64,000 nucleotides of DNA from Neostapfia colusana (lineage: Eukaryota > Streptophyta > Magnoliopsida > Poales > Poaceae): assembly GCA_030760725.1 (NCBI GenBank), contig JASWHV010000012.1:52421652-52485651 (forward strand), written 5' to 3'. The position numbers were made by a program, and so were the translations under genes. The notes beneath the pieces are model-generated. The model was not told where the DNA came from. It was given only the letters and a program-made list of their open reading frames with translations, and did no database searches. The first letter of the stretch is position 1. Each line of letters opens with the position of its first letter. Below are positions 45,024 to 56,517 of this stretch, piece after piece.

Positions 45024-45044
45024 GGTGCTGTGCAACGCAGCACC
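45024..45044 (+). other. U5-end hairpin, element E 5' LTR
   Basis: GGTGCTG - loop TGCAACG - CAGCACC, perfect seven-base stem. Compared with C (GGTGCCG/CGGCACC) both partners of one pair differ and pairing is kept. Repeated at 56449-56469 in the 3' LTR. Confidence 0.55.
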
Positions 45045-45090
45045 CCTCAGCGTGGTCCTGGATCGACGAGGCCGTGGGGCCGTGTCAGCG

Positions 45091-45102
45091 TGGTATCAGA
45101 GC
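45091..45102 (+). other. Primer binding site of element E
   Basis: TGGTATCAGAGC, initiator-Met-tRNA type, three bases after the 5' LTR. Confidence 0.9.
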
Positions 45103-45150
45103 TCGCTTGAGGTTTAACGCACTACAAATGTCATCTTTTTCAAAAATCCG

Positions 45151-46588
45151 GTGAGGAACGAGTTAGTAGCCCATATAATAATGTTATTAGTGTATAGAAG
45201 GTGGCATACTAACCTATTTGCTTATGTCAGAAAATCGTGCATCTCGGGACGCTTTATGTCTTGGGGGGTGCACGTAAGTGCTGTCCACCAGTGCGCACAA
45301 GCTGAAGGGTGGAGCCCCACGGGTGGCAGGTAACCCGACCCGCTTTAATGTCCTCCACGACTCTTCATGTCGTTTGGGGTATTCGAGCAACGTCTGTCCC
45401 TAGCGTGCTTTGGTCAATTTGAGAGACCCCGTCACGTGGTCAGTAACGTGAACACGTAGCTCAAGGCGTGTTTGGCTTGAGAACATCCGGGCGAGAGATG
45501 ATGGCCAGGTGTACGAAGTGTCTGAATACCGGTCTCAGTGTGCAGCCGAGTCTGACGATTGTTTGAGTTATCTGCAGGTAGTGTAACCATGAAATGGTAG
45601 ACGTGTAGCATCTGTGTGTGAGTGGCGCTTAGTGCCACTGAACTAACGAAGCCGGCTAAATCCGGTATGGGTTTTTCTTTGTGAGGACGTAGTACCGACA
45701 TGATCTGGTGACGCATCGACGTCACACCCCACTAAATGAGAAACTGCATTGTAAAACTTGAAAGTTTTAATCCAGAGCACTAAAACTTGATATAACTCCT
45801 TCCCTTAATCAGGATATTCAAGGTTGACAAGTTTTCAACTTATAGGATACTAAGGACAGAGTCCCCTGTCTTCAGCTGAAATTAAAGATGAAGATAATCC
45901 GAGGCTAGAGGTTGAGTTATTTGGAGGTTGGGGTCATATGATACATTTCTGGAAATATTTGGAAGATCTTTACAACTTTTCTGTTGATGTCCAGAGATGT
46001 TTCATCCCTTAACCAATCGAAAAATGCAGTAGAGTTGAAACTGTCCAGAAAACAGGGCAGAGCAAACACTCTCTGTAACTCTCTGTAAATTTAGCATAAC
46101 TTCTAGCATAAAAATCCAAAAATAGAAAATGAGGTAGTTCTGAAAAGTTCGTGAGATGGGTTACAACTTTGTGACATAAAGTGTTGTCATATTTGGTGTA
46201 GAATTAACTGGAAATCTTGGATCAAATCAGTACCCCAAGCAGGGAGGTGCTGTCCAATTTTCTCCAGAAATTCTGTTAACTTTCACATCTCATAACTTTT
46301 GAACCAGGCCAGATCATAGGCCAAGAAAATACTTTTTGGAAAGCTATTGAAGTTAGATTTAACTTTGATGTTGGGCTCAAGAATTGGTTTTGCATTTAGC
46401 ATGGTCTAAATCAGGTTGAAATGGAAACTGGTCAGGGCTGTCATATTGGACAGCAGATCAGCAGTCAAATTTGTTTAAGTTTGAACTATGCTTCCAAGTT
46501 TTATGAGTTCAATGACATGTTTTATGTTATAACTCAATGGTTTACTGTTCAAATAAATTTTTGACATTTCTAAAATATATTTTTACAG
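45151..46588 (+). other. Element E leader, putative intron before the extra ORF
   Basis: It opens with GTGAGGAACG 48 bases after the PBS and closes with ATTTTTACAG directly before the ATG of the extra ORF, a good acceptor with a T-rich tract. No coding region seen inside; a few AT-rich stretches resemble the leaders of A and C. A second acceptor-like TTTGAATTTCAG (47811-47822) stands just before gag. Splicing is inferred. Confidence 0.45.
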
Positions 46589-47550
46589 ATGACAGCGGAT
46601 AGACAGTTGGAGAACGGGTGGGTGGTGTCCCACTATTCTCACCGCAGCGGCTATCCGGAAGCGCTGAGGCAAATGCTTCAATATTTCGGGTATAGCAAGA
46701 TGCCTTAGTACTTCGCTAAAGAATAAGGTGGGGAGGGGAACCAGACATGGATGATCCATGTCGAAGTTCCTGCAGGGCCTACGCCACCCGGTTGGGCGCC
46801 GTTCACCATCACGGTGAGAGGTAGACAGCCGGGAGAAATATGGCAAGTGGCAGCCCGCGACACCATGTCGCGTTTCTGCCAACTACACGTGAGAGCTATG
46901 GAGGGCACTCAATACGTGCTCGTTCCGGTGAGGGACGGGCTAATCATGTGTGCGAAGGGAGGTACCTGGAGGCAACAGATTTGGGTTGCCCAAGGTACAA
47001 CCCCGCGGAGGCGAACCTCAGCCTCCAGATAAGGGCGGGAAAAGCCGTGATGGATAGCCAAGCTGTTCATACGGAATGTCTCGCCATGAAGCTCAAGGAG
47101 AGAAACAGCCATGGAGATCATTTTGAGAGTGCTCACAGCGCACTCCGCAATGTTCTCCTTCCGATGATTAAGCGACTAAACGAACAATATAATCAGTTGC
47201 ATCGTCTGAAGAAGGCGAAGAGGAAGAGCCGTGTCGACATCACGGCTTTGCAACAACAGGTACAGACTCTGACCCAGCAGAACGAGGTCTTTACTCAAGA
47301 GCGGGATGACGCTATTGAGGAGGGGCAAGGCTGGGAAGAGGATTACAACCAAGCCATGGACGAGGTGCACGCGTTGCAGGACCTCGTACCTCCGGTAATG
47401 GGCATACCGGTGGTAGGTGCTGTACCTGTGGTTTTGGGTCTTCCGGCAATGGGAGAACCCGAGCTGGGAAAGGAGGTCGTGGACCCAGAGCCACCAGCAG
47501 AGGTACCGGAGGAAGACGACTCGCAGGAGGTCGAGTTCTACTCTGAGTAG
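46589..47550 (+). pseudogene. Extra ORF upstream of gag in element E (coiled-coil protein), broken
   Basis: Starts MTADRQLENGWVVSHYSH at 46589. The first frame has MLQYFGYSKMP, then a TAG (46706-46708) and TAA (46724-46726), and continues MIHVEVPAGPTPPGWAPFTI, EIWQVAARDTMSRFCQLHV and AMEGTQYVLVPVRDG (to about 46930). The remainder is open in the +2 frame (to the TAG at 47548-47550): NPAEANLSLQIRAGKAVMD, then a clear coiled coil (ITALQQQVQTLTQQNEVF, ERDDAIEEGQGWEEDYNQAM) and an acidic, Pro/Val-rich tail. About 320 codons in all. No nucleic-acid-binding or enzymatic motif is visible. It recalls hypothetical proteins often found beside gypsy elements in grass genomes, from memory only. No equivalent is seen in the leaders of A or C. 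Confidence 0.65.
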
Positions 47551-47823
47551 GAGGTTACCATTGCCAAGTAGGGCAGCTAGGGTGATGTAACCAAAACTTT
47601 TGTAATCGGTGACATGTCGTGTAGACAGTTGTGTATGTATAGGTAGTTACGACATGAGCACGACTTCTCGGAGACCCGAGACTAATATATCTTGTATAAA
47701 GTTTATGCTTTATCAATATATGTGAATGTTGTGCGAATTATTCTTGCGTCACTTCAATACCTGCTGTTTCATATGGAATTTTAAGTATGACATGTGTTAA
47801 TCGCTGCTATTTTGAATTTCAGA
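47551..47823 (+). other. Spacer between extra ORF and gag in element E
   Basis: 273 AT-rich bases without a coding frame, ending in TTTGAATTTCAG before the gag ATG. It could be an intron end or simple leader. Confidence 0.4.
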
Positions 47824-49611
47824 ATGGCTCGTACTGGTGCCAACCCTGATGTTGGGGGTTCCAGTCAGGGGGGAGATACCTCCCAACAGCCTCCCGAGGA
47901 TTCCTCGGGACAGCAACAGCAGCAACAGCAACAACCGCCACCGCCAACGGTTATCTTGGCTGACATCGTGGCACCGATGGCGGGCTCTCATCAGCAGCAC
48001 ACGGAGTTGCTGCAAACCCTCATTGCGAATACATCTCGACCAGAGAGGCGTCAATATCGTGAGGAGCGCCAACAGAGCTCCTACTCCGACTTTCTGGCTA
48101 CTCAACCCCCGGTATTCTCAAGGGCGGATGAACCCCTCGATGCGGACAACTGGCTCCACAAGATGGAGATGAAGTTCGGGCTGCTCCAAGTGAGTGAGCA
48201 GCGCAAGACTCAGTTCGTGGTCCAACAGCTCCAATGATCCGCGAGCGCTTGGTGGGCAAACTACTGTGCTTCGAAATCCACCGAGCGATTTATGACCTGG
48301 GCGGAATTCCGGACGGCCTTCAGGGCCTATCACATACCGCCGGGTCTCATGAAGAGGAAGACGCAGGAGTTCTTACGCCTGCAGCAAGGGAGCCGTAACG
48401 CGCTGGAATACTACAGTGTGTTCAATGATCTTGCACTCTACGCTTCTTATCACGCCGATATGGACGAGAAGCGGCGGGATCATTTCTACCAGGGGATTAA
48501 CCTGCTCCTGAAGGACAAGCTAGCGATGATCAATCGCGGCAGCCTCAATGACATTATTGATGCTGCGATTGTTCAAGAGGACTCCGGCAAGGAGTTAGCT
48601 GCGGCGGAGAGGAAGCGAAGCGCGCCGCAAAGCAGTGGAGAAGGAGGCGGCCCTTCTCAAAAATATCGGATGGTGAGTCGCCCACCATTGGGTCCATGCT
48701 GGCAGCCACCGCAGAGGCCGATGCCATTCCGCAGTCGGCCCTATTCTCCCCCGGCATTCAGGCTGGCACTGCCAGTTCCATCTCCGCAGCAGCAACAACA
48801 ACAACAGCGGGCGATGCCGCGTGCATATGCACCTCAGCAGCGCATGCCGGGCTTTCGTCCCCCGAGCACTGGCCAAGCAGCAGCCACATGCTACAAATGT
48901 GGTCGTCCAGGACACTTCGCCAACAATTGTCCTGAGAGGCAAGGCGTCAGAGTTGCACCACAACTTCCGGGGAGGCATCAGCTCCGGAACCCCACTAATG
49001 TGCGGTGGGCAAACCCTAGGCCCGGCACCATCCACCAACTTGCCATAGAGGATGTGCTAGAGGGTGAACCAATCCTTGCGGGTATGTTCCAACTCCACCA
49101 GCATCCCGCTATAGTGTTATTTGATTCAGACGCCACACATAGCTTCATTAGCCAAGCTTTTATTGCTAAATACAGCTTGCAAATACTAACCACCGATAGT
49201 CCATACTTGATTTGTTCACCGGGTGGGAAGATTTCAGCAAGCATGATGGTCCCAAAAGCGCCATTATGCTTAGAGGGTAGATTATACCCTATGTCTCTCA
49301 TAGTTCTAGAGGGACAAAAGGTCGATGTCATCTTAGGGATGTCGTGGTTAACACGCCACGGCGCTGTTTTAGACACCGTCCTCCAAATTGTGCACTTGAA
49401 ATCAGAAGTGCACGAATCTCTTTCCTTATTTCTGGACAGTCCAGAAATAAAACTTCCATGTGTGTATCAATCCACAACCATCAGATTGGAAGACATTCCA
49501 GTGGTCCGTGAGTTCCCTGACGTGTTCCCGGATGATTTACCAGGGATGCCGCCCGACAGAGAGGTGGGGTTCAAGATTGAACTTGCACCGGAAACCATAC
49601 AAATATCCTGA
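47824..49611 (+). pseudogene. Element E gag and protease
   Basis: Start chosen at MARTGANPDVGGS (47824), aligned with the gag starts of A and C. Gln-rich then Pro-rich N-terminus, capsid with SYSDFLATQPPVFSRADEPL, a TGA at 48235-48237, then AYHIPPGLMKRKTQEFL and a CCHC knuckle CYKCGRPGHFANNC (48889-48930). Protease: LAGMFQLHQHPAIVLFDSDATHSFIS; the triad is D-S-D (49123-49131), the Gly being replaced, which should kill activity. DVILGMSWLTRHGAVLD follows. TGA at 49609-49611 ends the frame at the border to RT. Both stops lie in one frame with the gag start. Confidence 0.9.
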
Positions 49612-50915
49612 AGGACGTACAAGATGGCACCCAAGGAGTTGGCTGAGCTGAAGACTCAACTAAGGACCTGCTGGAGAAGGATTTTATTAGGCCGAGCTCC
49701 TCGCCATGGGGCTGCTCGGCATTATTTGTGAAAAAGAAAGACGAGACGTTGTGGCTTTGCGTGGACTATCGTCCACTAAACGCTGTAACCATCAAGAACA
49801 AGTACCCGTTGCCAAGGATCGACATGTTGTTTGATCAGTTGGTCGAAGCAAAGATCTTTTCCAAGATGGACTTAAGATTCGGGTACCATCAGATTAAGAT
49901 ACGGGCTGAGGATATTCCGAAGACGGCTTTCTCGATGAGGTACGGACTGTATGAGTACCTGGTCATGTCCTTCGGCCTCACCAACGCTCCAGCTCATTTC
50001 ATGTACTTGATGAACTCGGTATTCATGCCGGAGCTTGACAAGTTTGTCGTGGTCTTCATCGATGACATATTGGTATATTCCAAGTCGGAGGAAGAACACA
50101 AGGAGCATCTGCGTATAGTCTTGCCTTGGCTGCGGGATCACAAGCTATACGTGAAATTTAGGAAGTGCGAATTCTGGATATCGCAAGTGCCTTTTCTCAG
50201 GCATATCATCTCAGCGGAGGGCATCACTATAGACCCAAGTAAGATCACACAAGTGCTGAATTGGAAGTCCCATAGAACTGTTCATGAGGTACGGAGTTTC
50301 CTCGGGCTCGTGGGATATTCTCGGAGGTTCATTCTGAACTTCTCGAAGATTGCCAAGCCTATGACGGAGCTGCTGAAGAAGGCTACAAAATATTTTTGGA
50401 GTCCAGCATGTGAAGCAGCGTTCAAGGCATTGGTGAAGCACCTAACATCAGCACTTGTTTTGGCGCAGCCAGACACAATAAAACCGTTCGATATGTACTG
50501 CGATGCATCCGGCATTGGGCTCGGATGTGTGCTGATGCAAGACCGAAGAGTAGTCGCGTATGGATCCTGGCAGCTCAGAAACCATGAGCAGAATTATCCA
50601 ACTCACGACTTGGAGCTCGCTGCCGTGGTGCTCGCACTTAAAATGTGGAGGCACTACCTACTCGGTAACCTCATGCATTTATATACCGACCACAAAAGCC
50701 TCAAGTACATATTCACTCAGAAAGAGTTGAACATGAGGCAGCGAAGATGGTTAGAATTGATAAAGGATTACAAAATAGAGATCCATTATCATCCCGGCAA
50801 GGCAAACGTAGTGGTGGATGTGCTGAGTCGCAAGTCACACGTCAACAATCTGACCATCGCACCATTGGAAGAGAGCGAGCACCCATTGCATGTGAGTCCG
50901 CATGGAGCTCTCTAG
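49612..50915 (+). pseudogene. Element E reverse transcriptase and RNase H
   Basis: A frameshift around 49655-49680 follows [13 protein letters not shown]. From there to 50915 one frame is open: [41 protein letters not shown] with both Asp (50061-50066), [19 protein letters not shown], RNase [18 protein letters not shown] and [18 protein letters not shown] (the usual ADALS is VDVLS). A TAG at 50913-50915 interrupts after SPHGAL. Catalytic residues of RT are intact; the RNase H last motif is altered. Confidence 0.88.
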
Positions 50916-52428
50916 AACTTAGCTTTGATCCCCACTATACGTGAAGAGATAGCAGAAGCTCAGAAACATGACAAGGGCATGTCGCATTTGCGGAGACGTA
51001 TAGACAGTGGGGAGCTGAAATGTTTCCGGAAAGACGGAGACGGCGTCATATGGTTCAAGGACCGGATCGTCGTACCCCGTAACCCGGAGTTACGGAAGAG
51101 AATCTTTGATGAGGTTCACTTGTCAATGTTTTCTATTCACCCCAGCAGCAACAAAATGTATCAAAAACTCAGAAGCAAGTTTTGGTGGACACGGATGAAG
51201 CGGGAGATCGCAAAGTACGTGTCTGAGTGTGATACATGTCGAAGGGTGAAGGTAGACCATACGAGGAAACCGGGACTGCTACAACCACTGACCATATGTC
51301 GAAGGGTGAAGGGTTCCTGCCTGGAAGTGGGAAGATGTGAGCATGGACTTCATCGTCAGATTACCCACCACTTTTCAGAAGCATGATTCTGTGTGGGTGA
51401 TCGTTGACCGGCTCACCAAAGTTGCCCATTTCATCCCGGTCAACACAAAATACAACGCCAAGAAGTATGCTGAATTGTACATCTCATGGATCCTATGCTT
51501 ATACGGCGTACCCCGCACCGTCATATCGGATCGGGGCACTTTATTTGTGTCCTGTTTTTGGGAGCAGCTACACGCTGCATTAGGGACGAAGCTGATCCGT
51601 AGTTCAGCATACCACCTGCAAACGGATGGACAAACCTAGCAGGTAAACCAAATTTTAGAAGATATGCTACGAGCTTGCGCTATCAACCACGGCAAGAATT
51701 GGGATGATTACTTGCCGTTGGCCGAGTTCTCGTACAACAATGGGTACTAAGCCAGCATCAAGATGGCGCCTTACGAGGCGCTATACGGGAGAAAATGCCG
51801 TACACCACTGAATTGGTGTGAGTCTGGCGAAAGGGTTACCTTCAGGATTGATCTTGTCAACAACGCGGAGGAAAAGGTTCGGCTGATTCAAGTGAACCTA
51901 AAAGACGCACAATCCCGACAGAAACAATATGCGGACCGGAGAAGACGCCCATTACAGTTCGAAGTCGGGGATCACGTATACCTACGTGTGTCTCTAATGA
52001 AGGGCTTAAACACATTCGGGGTGAGAGGAAAGTTGGCACCCCGATTCATCGGTCCATTTCAGATTACAGAGAGATGTGGATCAGTAGCATACCAGCTGAA
52101 ATTACCAGAAGAACTTTCCGGTGTTCACGACGTCTTTCACATCTCCCAGCTGAGGAAGTGTCTCAAGCTATCAACTACCATTGAGCTGGAGGATATAGAA
52201 GAACTGAAACCGGATCTCACGTATCGGGAGGAACCGGTTCAGATTATTGATGAAAAGACCTGAAACACACGCAACCGTACGTTGTGGTTCTACAAAGTTC
52301 TATGAAGTAATCACTCCGTGGATGAAGCTACATGGGAGAGCGAAGGATTTCTTCGTGTTAACTACCCCGACTTTTTCACGTCGCATATACGGTAATTTTC
52401 CACCGTCCTCTCTCTCATTTCACCTTAT
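50916..52428 (+). pseudogene. Element E integrase and chromodomain remnant
   Basis: 50925-51386 is in frame with RT and holds HLSMFSIHPSSNKMYQ and CDTCRRVK (zinc-binding part). A 19-base insertion carrying a copy of 51236-51252 at 51296-51312 then shifts the frame. 51337-51639 continues MDFIVRLPTTF, ISDRGTLFVS and HLQTDGQT (catalytic D and D visible, a TAG at 51637-51639 replaces the expected Glu codon). A TAA lies near 51748. 51763-52263 gives [28 protein letters not shown] and [13 protein letters not shown]. Chromodomain-like LWFYKVL-stop-SNHSVDEATWE lies about 52285-52345. Nonfunctional. Confidence 0.88.
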
Positions 52429-52445
52429 AATCTCAGGACGAGATT
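52429..52445 (+). other. Conserved hairpin before the PPT, element E
   Basis: AATCTCAGGACGAGATT, the counterpart of 29345-29361 in C (one base changed in the left arm). It stands four bases before the PPT. Confidence 0.5.
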
Positions 52446-52448
52446 CTT

Positions 52449-52463
52449 TTAAGGGGGGATGAA
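52449..52463 (+). other. Polypurine tract of element E
   Basis: TTAAGGGGGGATGAA directly before the 3' LTR start TGTAAGGGCC. Confidence 0.82.
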
Positions 52464-55400
52464 TGTAAGGGCCTACATTTTTGGCACATACTTAAAGTGT
52501 TCATCACCACACAAACACACTTCATTTGAAGAAACTTGATGAATACATTTGAAGAGCAAGTAAACACCATCAACATGCTCATTAGAGAATGAACTCACAA
52601 AATGCAAAAGTGGCATTTCCCACACGCATCATATAGGGGATAGGCATATGAAAAACTCCAACATCTTGCTAGGAATGCTCATGCCAAATTTCAACCAAAT
52701 TCAAAACCTTTTTGAAGTCCTTTTGGGTATAACTAGAAAGAGGGTGGTTTGAACTCAAATTCAATTCAAACTATTTCCATCCCATGAATTCGAAAGTGGG
52801 AGGTATATTCTTACTCAGCACATTTTTGTGAGCTCACATACCAATTTTCACTCCATTTGGAGTTGATCTTGACATGAGCTAAGTTTAGCAAATTCAAACT
52901 TTATTTGAATTTCAAACTGCATATATGCTAAAATTTATTCAAACACTTTACAATTTTAATTCTATCAATTCCAAATGGGCATGCGGTAGGTAATTCGAAT
53001 CCTAGAGGGTATTAGAGGGATTACTGTTTGGAGCAGTAGAGGAAAGTTAATTTCAGAGGTTAAAACTCGGGTGGGACCCACCTGTCAGCTTCACATATCA
53101 CAGAACCGACTGAGGCACCGAGTGCTTGGGTCTCAGGCTCCCGCCGTTGTCGCCACCATGCCAGGCCATCGAGGGTAGCAGCTTCTTGCCGCCCTGAGCC
53201 GCTGAACCGCCTTGCTGCCTTCTTATTCCCGCAGCTGACCCAAACCGAGGCGTTATCGATCGTTGCTTCACTCTCACGCAAGAAAAGAATCGCCTCGCCG
53301 CCGCTGGCTTGGAACTGATCGGAGAACCGTGATCACAGCCTCTCCACTCCCTCCAAGCTGGAAAACGGTACTAGAGGCTCTCCTTCTCCTTCCCCGTTGT
53401 AGGAAATTAGCTGAACTCGGATGATCTCGACCATACCGAGAGTTCTTTCCGGTGACCTAAGTTCGCCGCACCTCAGGCTCCCATGGACAGCCCAAACGGG
53501 AACGTGTCACGCCCAAGCTAAGGCATCCTCGGACGAGTTAGAGACTGGTGCTGCTCACCCCCGAACCACAGCTCGAGTGTTCGATCACCGGCGACGAATT
53601 TCAGTTTCCCCTTTCACTCGGCGCAGACCGACCTTCGGGTGTGGATCGGCCAAATTCTCACTCCAAAATTGTTTAGAGGGTCTCAAACTGTCCCTACACG
53701 AACTAGACTTGGTGGCGCACAAGTTGGCTTCACAACACCTAGCATGAGGACCCCTGTATATGGCATAATTCCAAGCTTGCCAACGACGGCTTACTCGGGA
53801 AGCGTCGGGCGCTCGGTGAGAGCCTACTTAGGACCTCTCCCGAGCTGCTTTGAGCTCATGTCGGTCTTTCCTATGGTCCACTGATGCTCTACGGCCTTTT
53901 GCTCGATCGTTTGGGGTGCTAGGGAGTCCGGCCGACACGGCCGAAGTTCTTCCGAAGCCGCCGCTCATCGCTTGCCGTGTTCCGGTGACTGTCACGACGA
54001 GCTGAGCCCAGTATCATGTTCCCTGGATGGATTTAGGCAGAGGCGGCCAAAATCATGGAGTTTGGCGCACGGCAGAAGCCCTCCGTCGAGCACTCCGGCG
54101 AGGGGGCCGGCGGCCGAGCGCGGGAGGCCGGAGGTAGACGAAGCCCCCGGTTCCACGTGTCAGCGGCTGATATTTTAAACCCCGGGACTTGCTGTGGCAC
54201 CGGATTGGGTGCGGCTACGCGCGAAGAAATCTGTAGCCCCATGTGTCGACCGCTGAGAAGTTGCCACGTAGCCCCGGTCCCACGCGCAGCAATTTAAACA
54301 GTTCCCCGATTTTCAGATTTAGTTCAAACTTTAAACCCACATAACATTGGCTAGGAAACTCAAAATCGAGTGAACCAAATTTTGTTGGATTCAGATCTCT
54401 GAGTACTTTTCAGAAAACCATGTTTCACTTCATGAAAATCCATATTTCTCCAGAATTAATTCTTCAAAGATCAAACTGGTTAGAATTTTAAATGGAGAAC
54501 TCTTTGAAGGAAAATTCTTAACTTTTTCTAGGATGTTCACCAAAATATCCCTGAGCTACCATAAAAATTTCAGATCCATTTGAGCTCATTTAATCCACCT
54601 AATGGTGTGATTAATAAAACTGTTCCAGAGAAAATAGAAAATGTCCAGAAATATTTTCAGAATTTCTCTGAACTTGTTTAGCTCATATCTTTAGCTAGGA
54701 ACATTCAAATTAAGTGAGACCAACTCTATTAGAACCCTCTGAAAACCAAGTTTTCAGAAAGTCATGGCTTGCTCCATGAAAATCCCTAGAACACCCTAGG
54801 AGCTCCAATTAAAGGTCAAGTACATAATTATTTGTGGAGATCTCAAATGAGCTTTGCTGCAAAAGAAACTTGGCCAAGTCTTTGTTTAGGTTGTAACCAA
54901 ACCACAGGAAAAATTTCAGAGTCACTGGGTCAGCCTAGTAAGATTTATAGTCTTCACAAGTTTAAATTCAATTCAAATGCATTTAAATTGATACATATAC
55001 ATGTTATCTCATGTAGTCGCTAAGGTTGAGGAGGGACCCGAAGTCTTAGACTTCGTCACTCCAGAAGAGCAGCTAGCCTATGACCAAGAGCAGCAAGGCA
55101 AGCTCCGGTTTGCATTAACCCGTTTTACAAATTTTTATTGTTTTGAGAACTTACTTTGAGCACCCACTTACTTCTTGCATTAGAGTCTTGTTTGAAACCC
55201 AAATGCATAGCCAATAAAACCTTTGGTTGGGATTAGGTTTGAAAACGTCGTTAGCTACTGCAATGCTAAGATAGTGTAGGATTCGGTACAAGTCGAGTAG
55301 TTGGAACTACTCGCAAGGATAGGTTAGAGGCACTCGACTCGGGTAAAGATAGCAAATGAAACACATGGCAAGAAAAATGAGACTGAGCAGAGAGTAAGGG

Positions 55401-56512
55401 CAATAGGACTTTGGGGCCTGGGTGCTATAGCTCCGCTTGTGTCGATTGAGGACCGAGCCGTGTGTGGGTCTGTTGGACAAGCTACAACAGTACCGAAGAC
55501 CTACCGGCTATATGGGAACCGGGAAATCGATGTAACTCGGATAGCTGGGTGTTGACTCATAGCTGGTCGTTTAGAGGGTAGGTTGAGAGCTCGAGGTGTA
55601 AATCGGCTGGCGGCACTGCGGATGCGCGCACAGAGACCTCCTGCTCGGGACGATTGGACCGGTTCAACATTTGGCTGACGGGTAAATGGTGATTGCGTAC
55701 AATGTCCGTAATGGTTGCTGTAGGCAACATTGAGTACAGGCGTACGTGACGGGTTATTCGGGTAACCCTGCAGGTGTAAATCGATTATAATCGCCGTCTC
55801 TCGCGGTCAGTGAGTACCACTTGTTCACTGTACCATGACGTAAAAAGAGCAGGCTAGATACTTGATAAAAGTTTGCTGATTTGAAAGACATACTTTGTTT
55901 GTTAATGTCTTGTTGTAGTTTAGAGCTAATTAAAGTTCTTTTCAACTTTGGGCAAAGTACATGAGAGAAATGCGTTTCTTGTTTGATTGCGGCTCTCTTA
56001 TGTGCCTTAGCGTAAGGTTCTCCACAACCTGCCGCTAAAACTTGAAAGTAAGGTTCAAATAATTAGGCAAGTCCTTTGCAACTTATTTTACCTCATGTAC
56101 CCTAAAACCATCCATGTAGAAGTTTCATGTATAGGAGAGACGGGTCAGTCTTGCTGAGCCATCGTGCTCACTGCTTGTGTTTGAAGCTTTTGCAGGGGTT
56201 TATGAGGAAGGGACTCCCGAGGAGGAGACGGAACCCCAGGAGGGGAACCCCGTCGAGTGGGAGTCGTGCACGCCGCCGTGTTAGTGTGTGTGGGTGCTAG
56301 CGGGAACATGTTCACGGGCTGAACGTGAACTCGATGCGCAGTCTACGCCCGTGAGTGTAGACTGAACTATTTTGTTGTAAAAATATTCATAAACTGGTTT
56401 ATGTAATAAAACTTTGCTTCCGCTTTGTATCTTTGAAGTGTGCTATCCGGTGCTGTGCAACGCAGCACCCCTCAGCGTGGTCCTGGCTTAACGAGGCCGT
56501 GGGGCCATTTCA
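52464..56512 (+). repeat. Element E 3' LTR
   Basis: TGTAAGGGCC to GGGGCCATTTCA, 4049 bases, aligned end to end with 41069-45087. Island GGCAAGCTCCGGTTTGCA at 55097-55114, polyadenylation signal 56405-56410, U5 hairpin 56449-56469. No gene. Confidence 0.93.
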
Positions 56513-56517
56513 AATTC
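56513..56517. repeat. Target-site duplication of element E, right copy (AATTC)
   Basis: Follows the LTR end CA at 56511-56512 and matches 41064-41068. Confidence 0.88.

Larger units (their letters stand above)
41069..45087 (+). repeat. Element E 5' LTR
   Basis: TGTAAGGGCC to GCCGTGTCA, 4019 bases. A CA repeat lies near 41113-41131. GC-rich 41640-42870 flanked by AT-rich parts, as in C's LTR. It carries GGCAAGCTCCGGTTTGCA (43672-43689), a CGAGTTGTTGGAACTACTCG palindrome near 43869, the block 44014-44056, a polyadenylation signal (44980-44985) and the U5 hairpin. Open frames in the GC-rich part (e.g. 41998-42324) recur in the partner LTR but encode nothing recognisable. Confidence 0.93.
41069..56512 (+). 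mobile_element. Element E: complete Tekay/Del-type chromovirus with an extra ORF before gag, inactive
   Basis: A 15.4 kb element with LTRs 41069-45087 and 52464-56512, AATTC target duplication, PBS 45091-45102 and PPT 52449-52463. Order: extra coiled-coil ORF (46589-47550), gag (from 47824), protease, RT, RNase H, integrase, chromodomain remnant. In about 170 bases near the LTR starts I count about 9 differences plus a CA-repeat length change, so it is clearly older than C. Gag-pol has many stops, two or more frameshifts and a small internal duplication in integrase. Confidence 0.95.

Noticed and set aside
45091..45102. Possible tRNA gene around TGGTATCAGAGC
   Set aside because: The 12-base motif is the retrotransposon primer binding site; no cloverleaf surrounds it.
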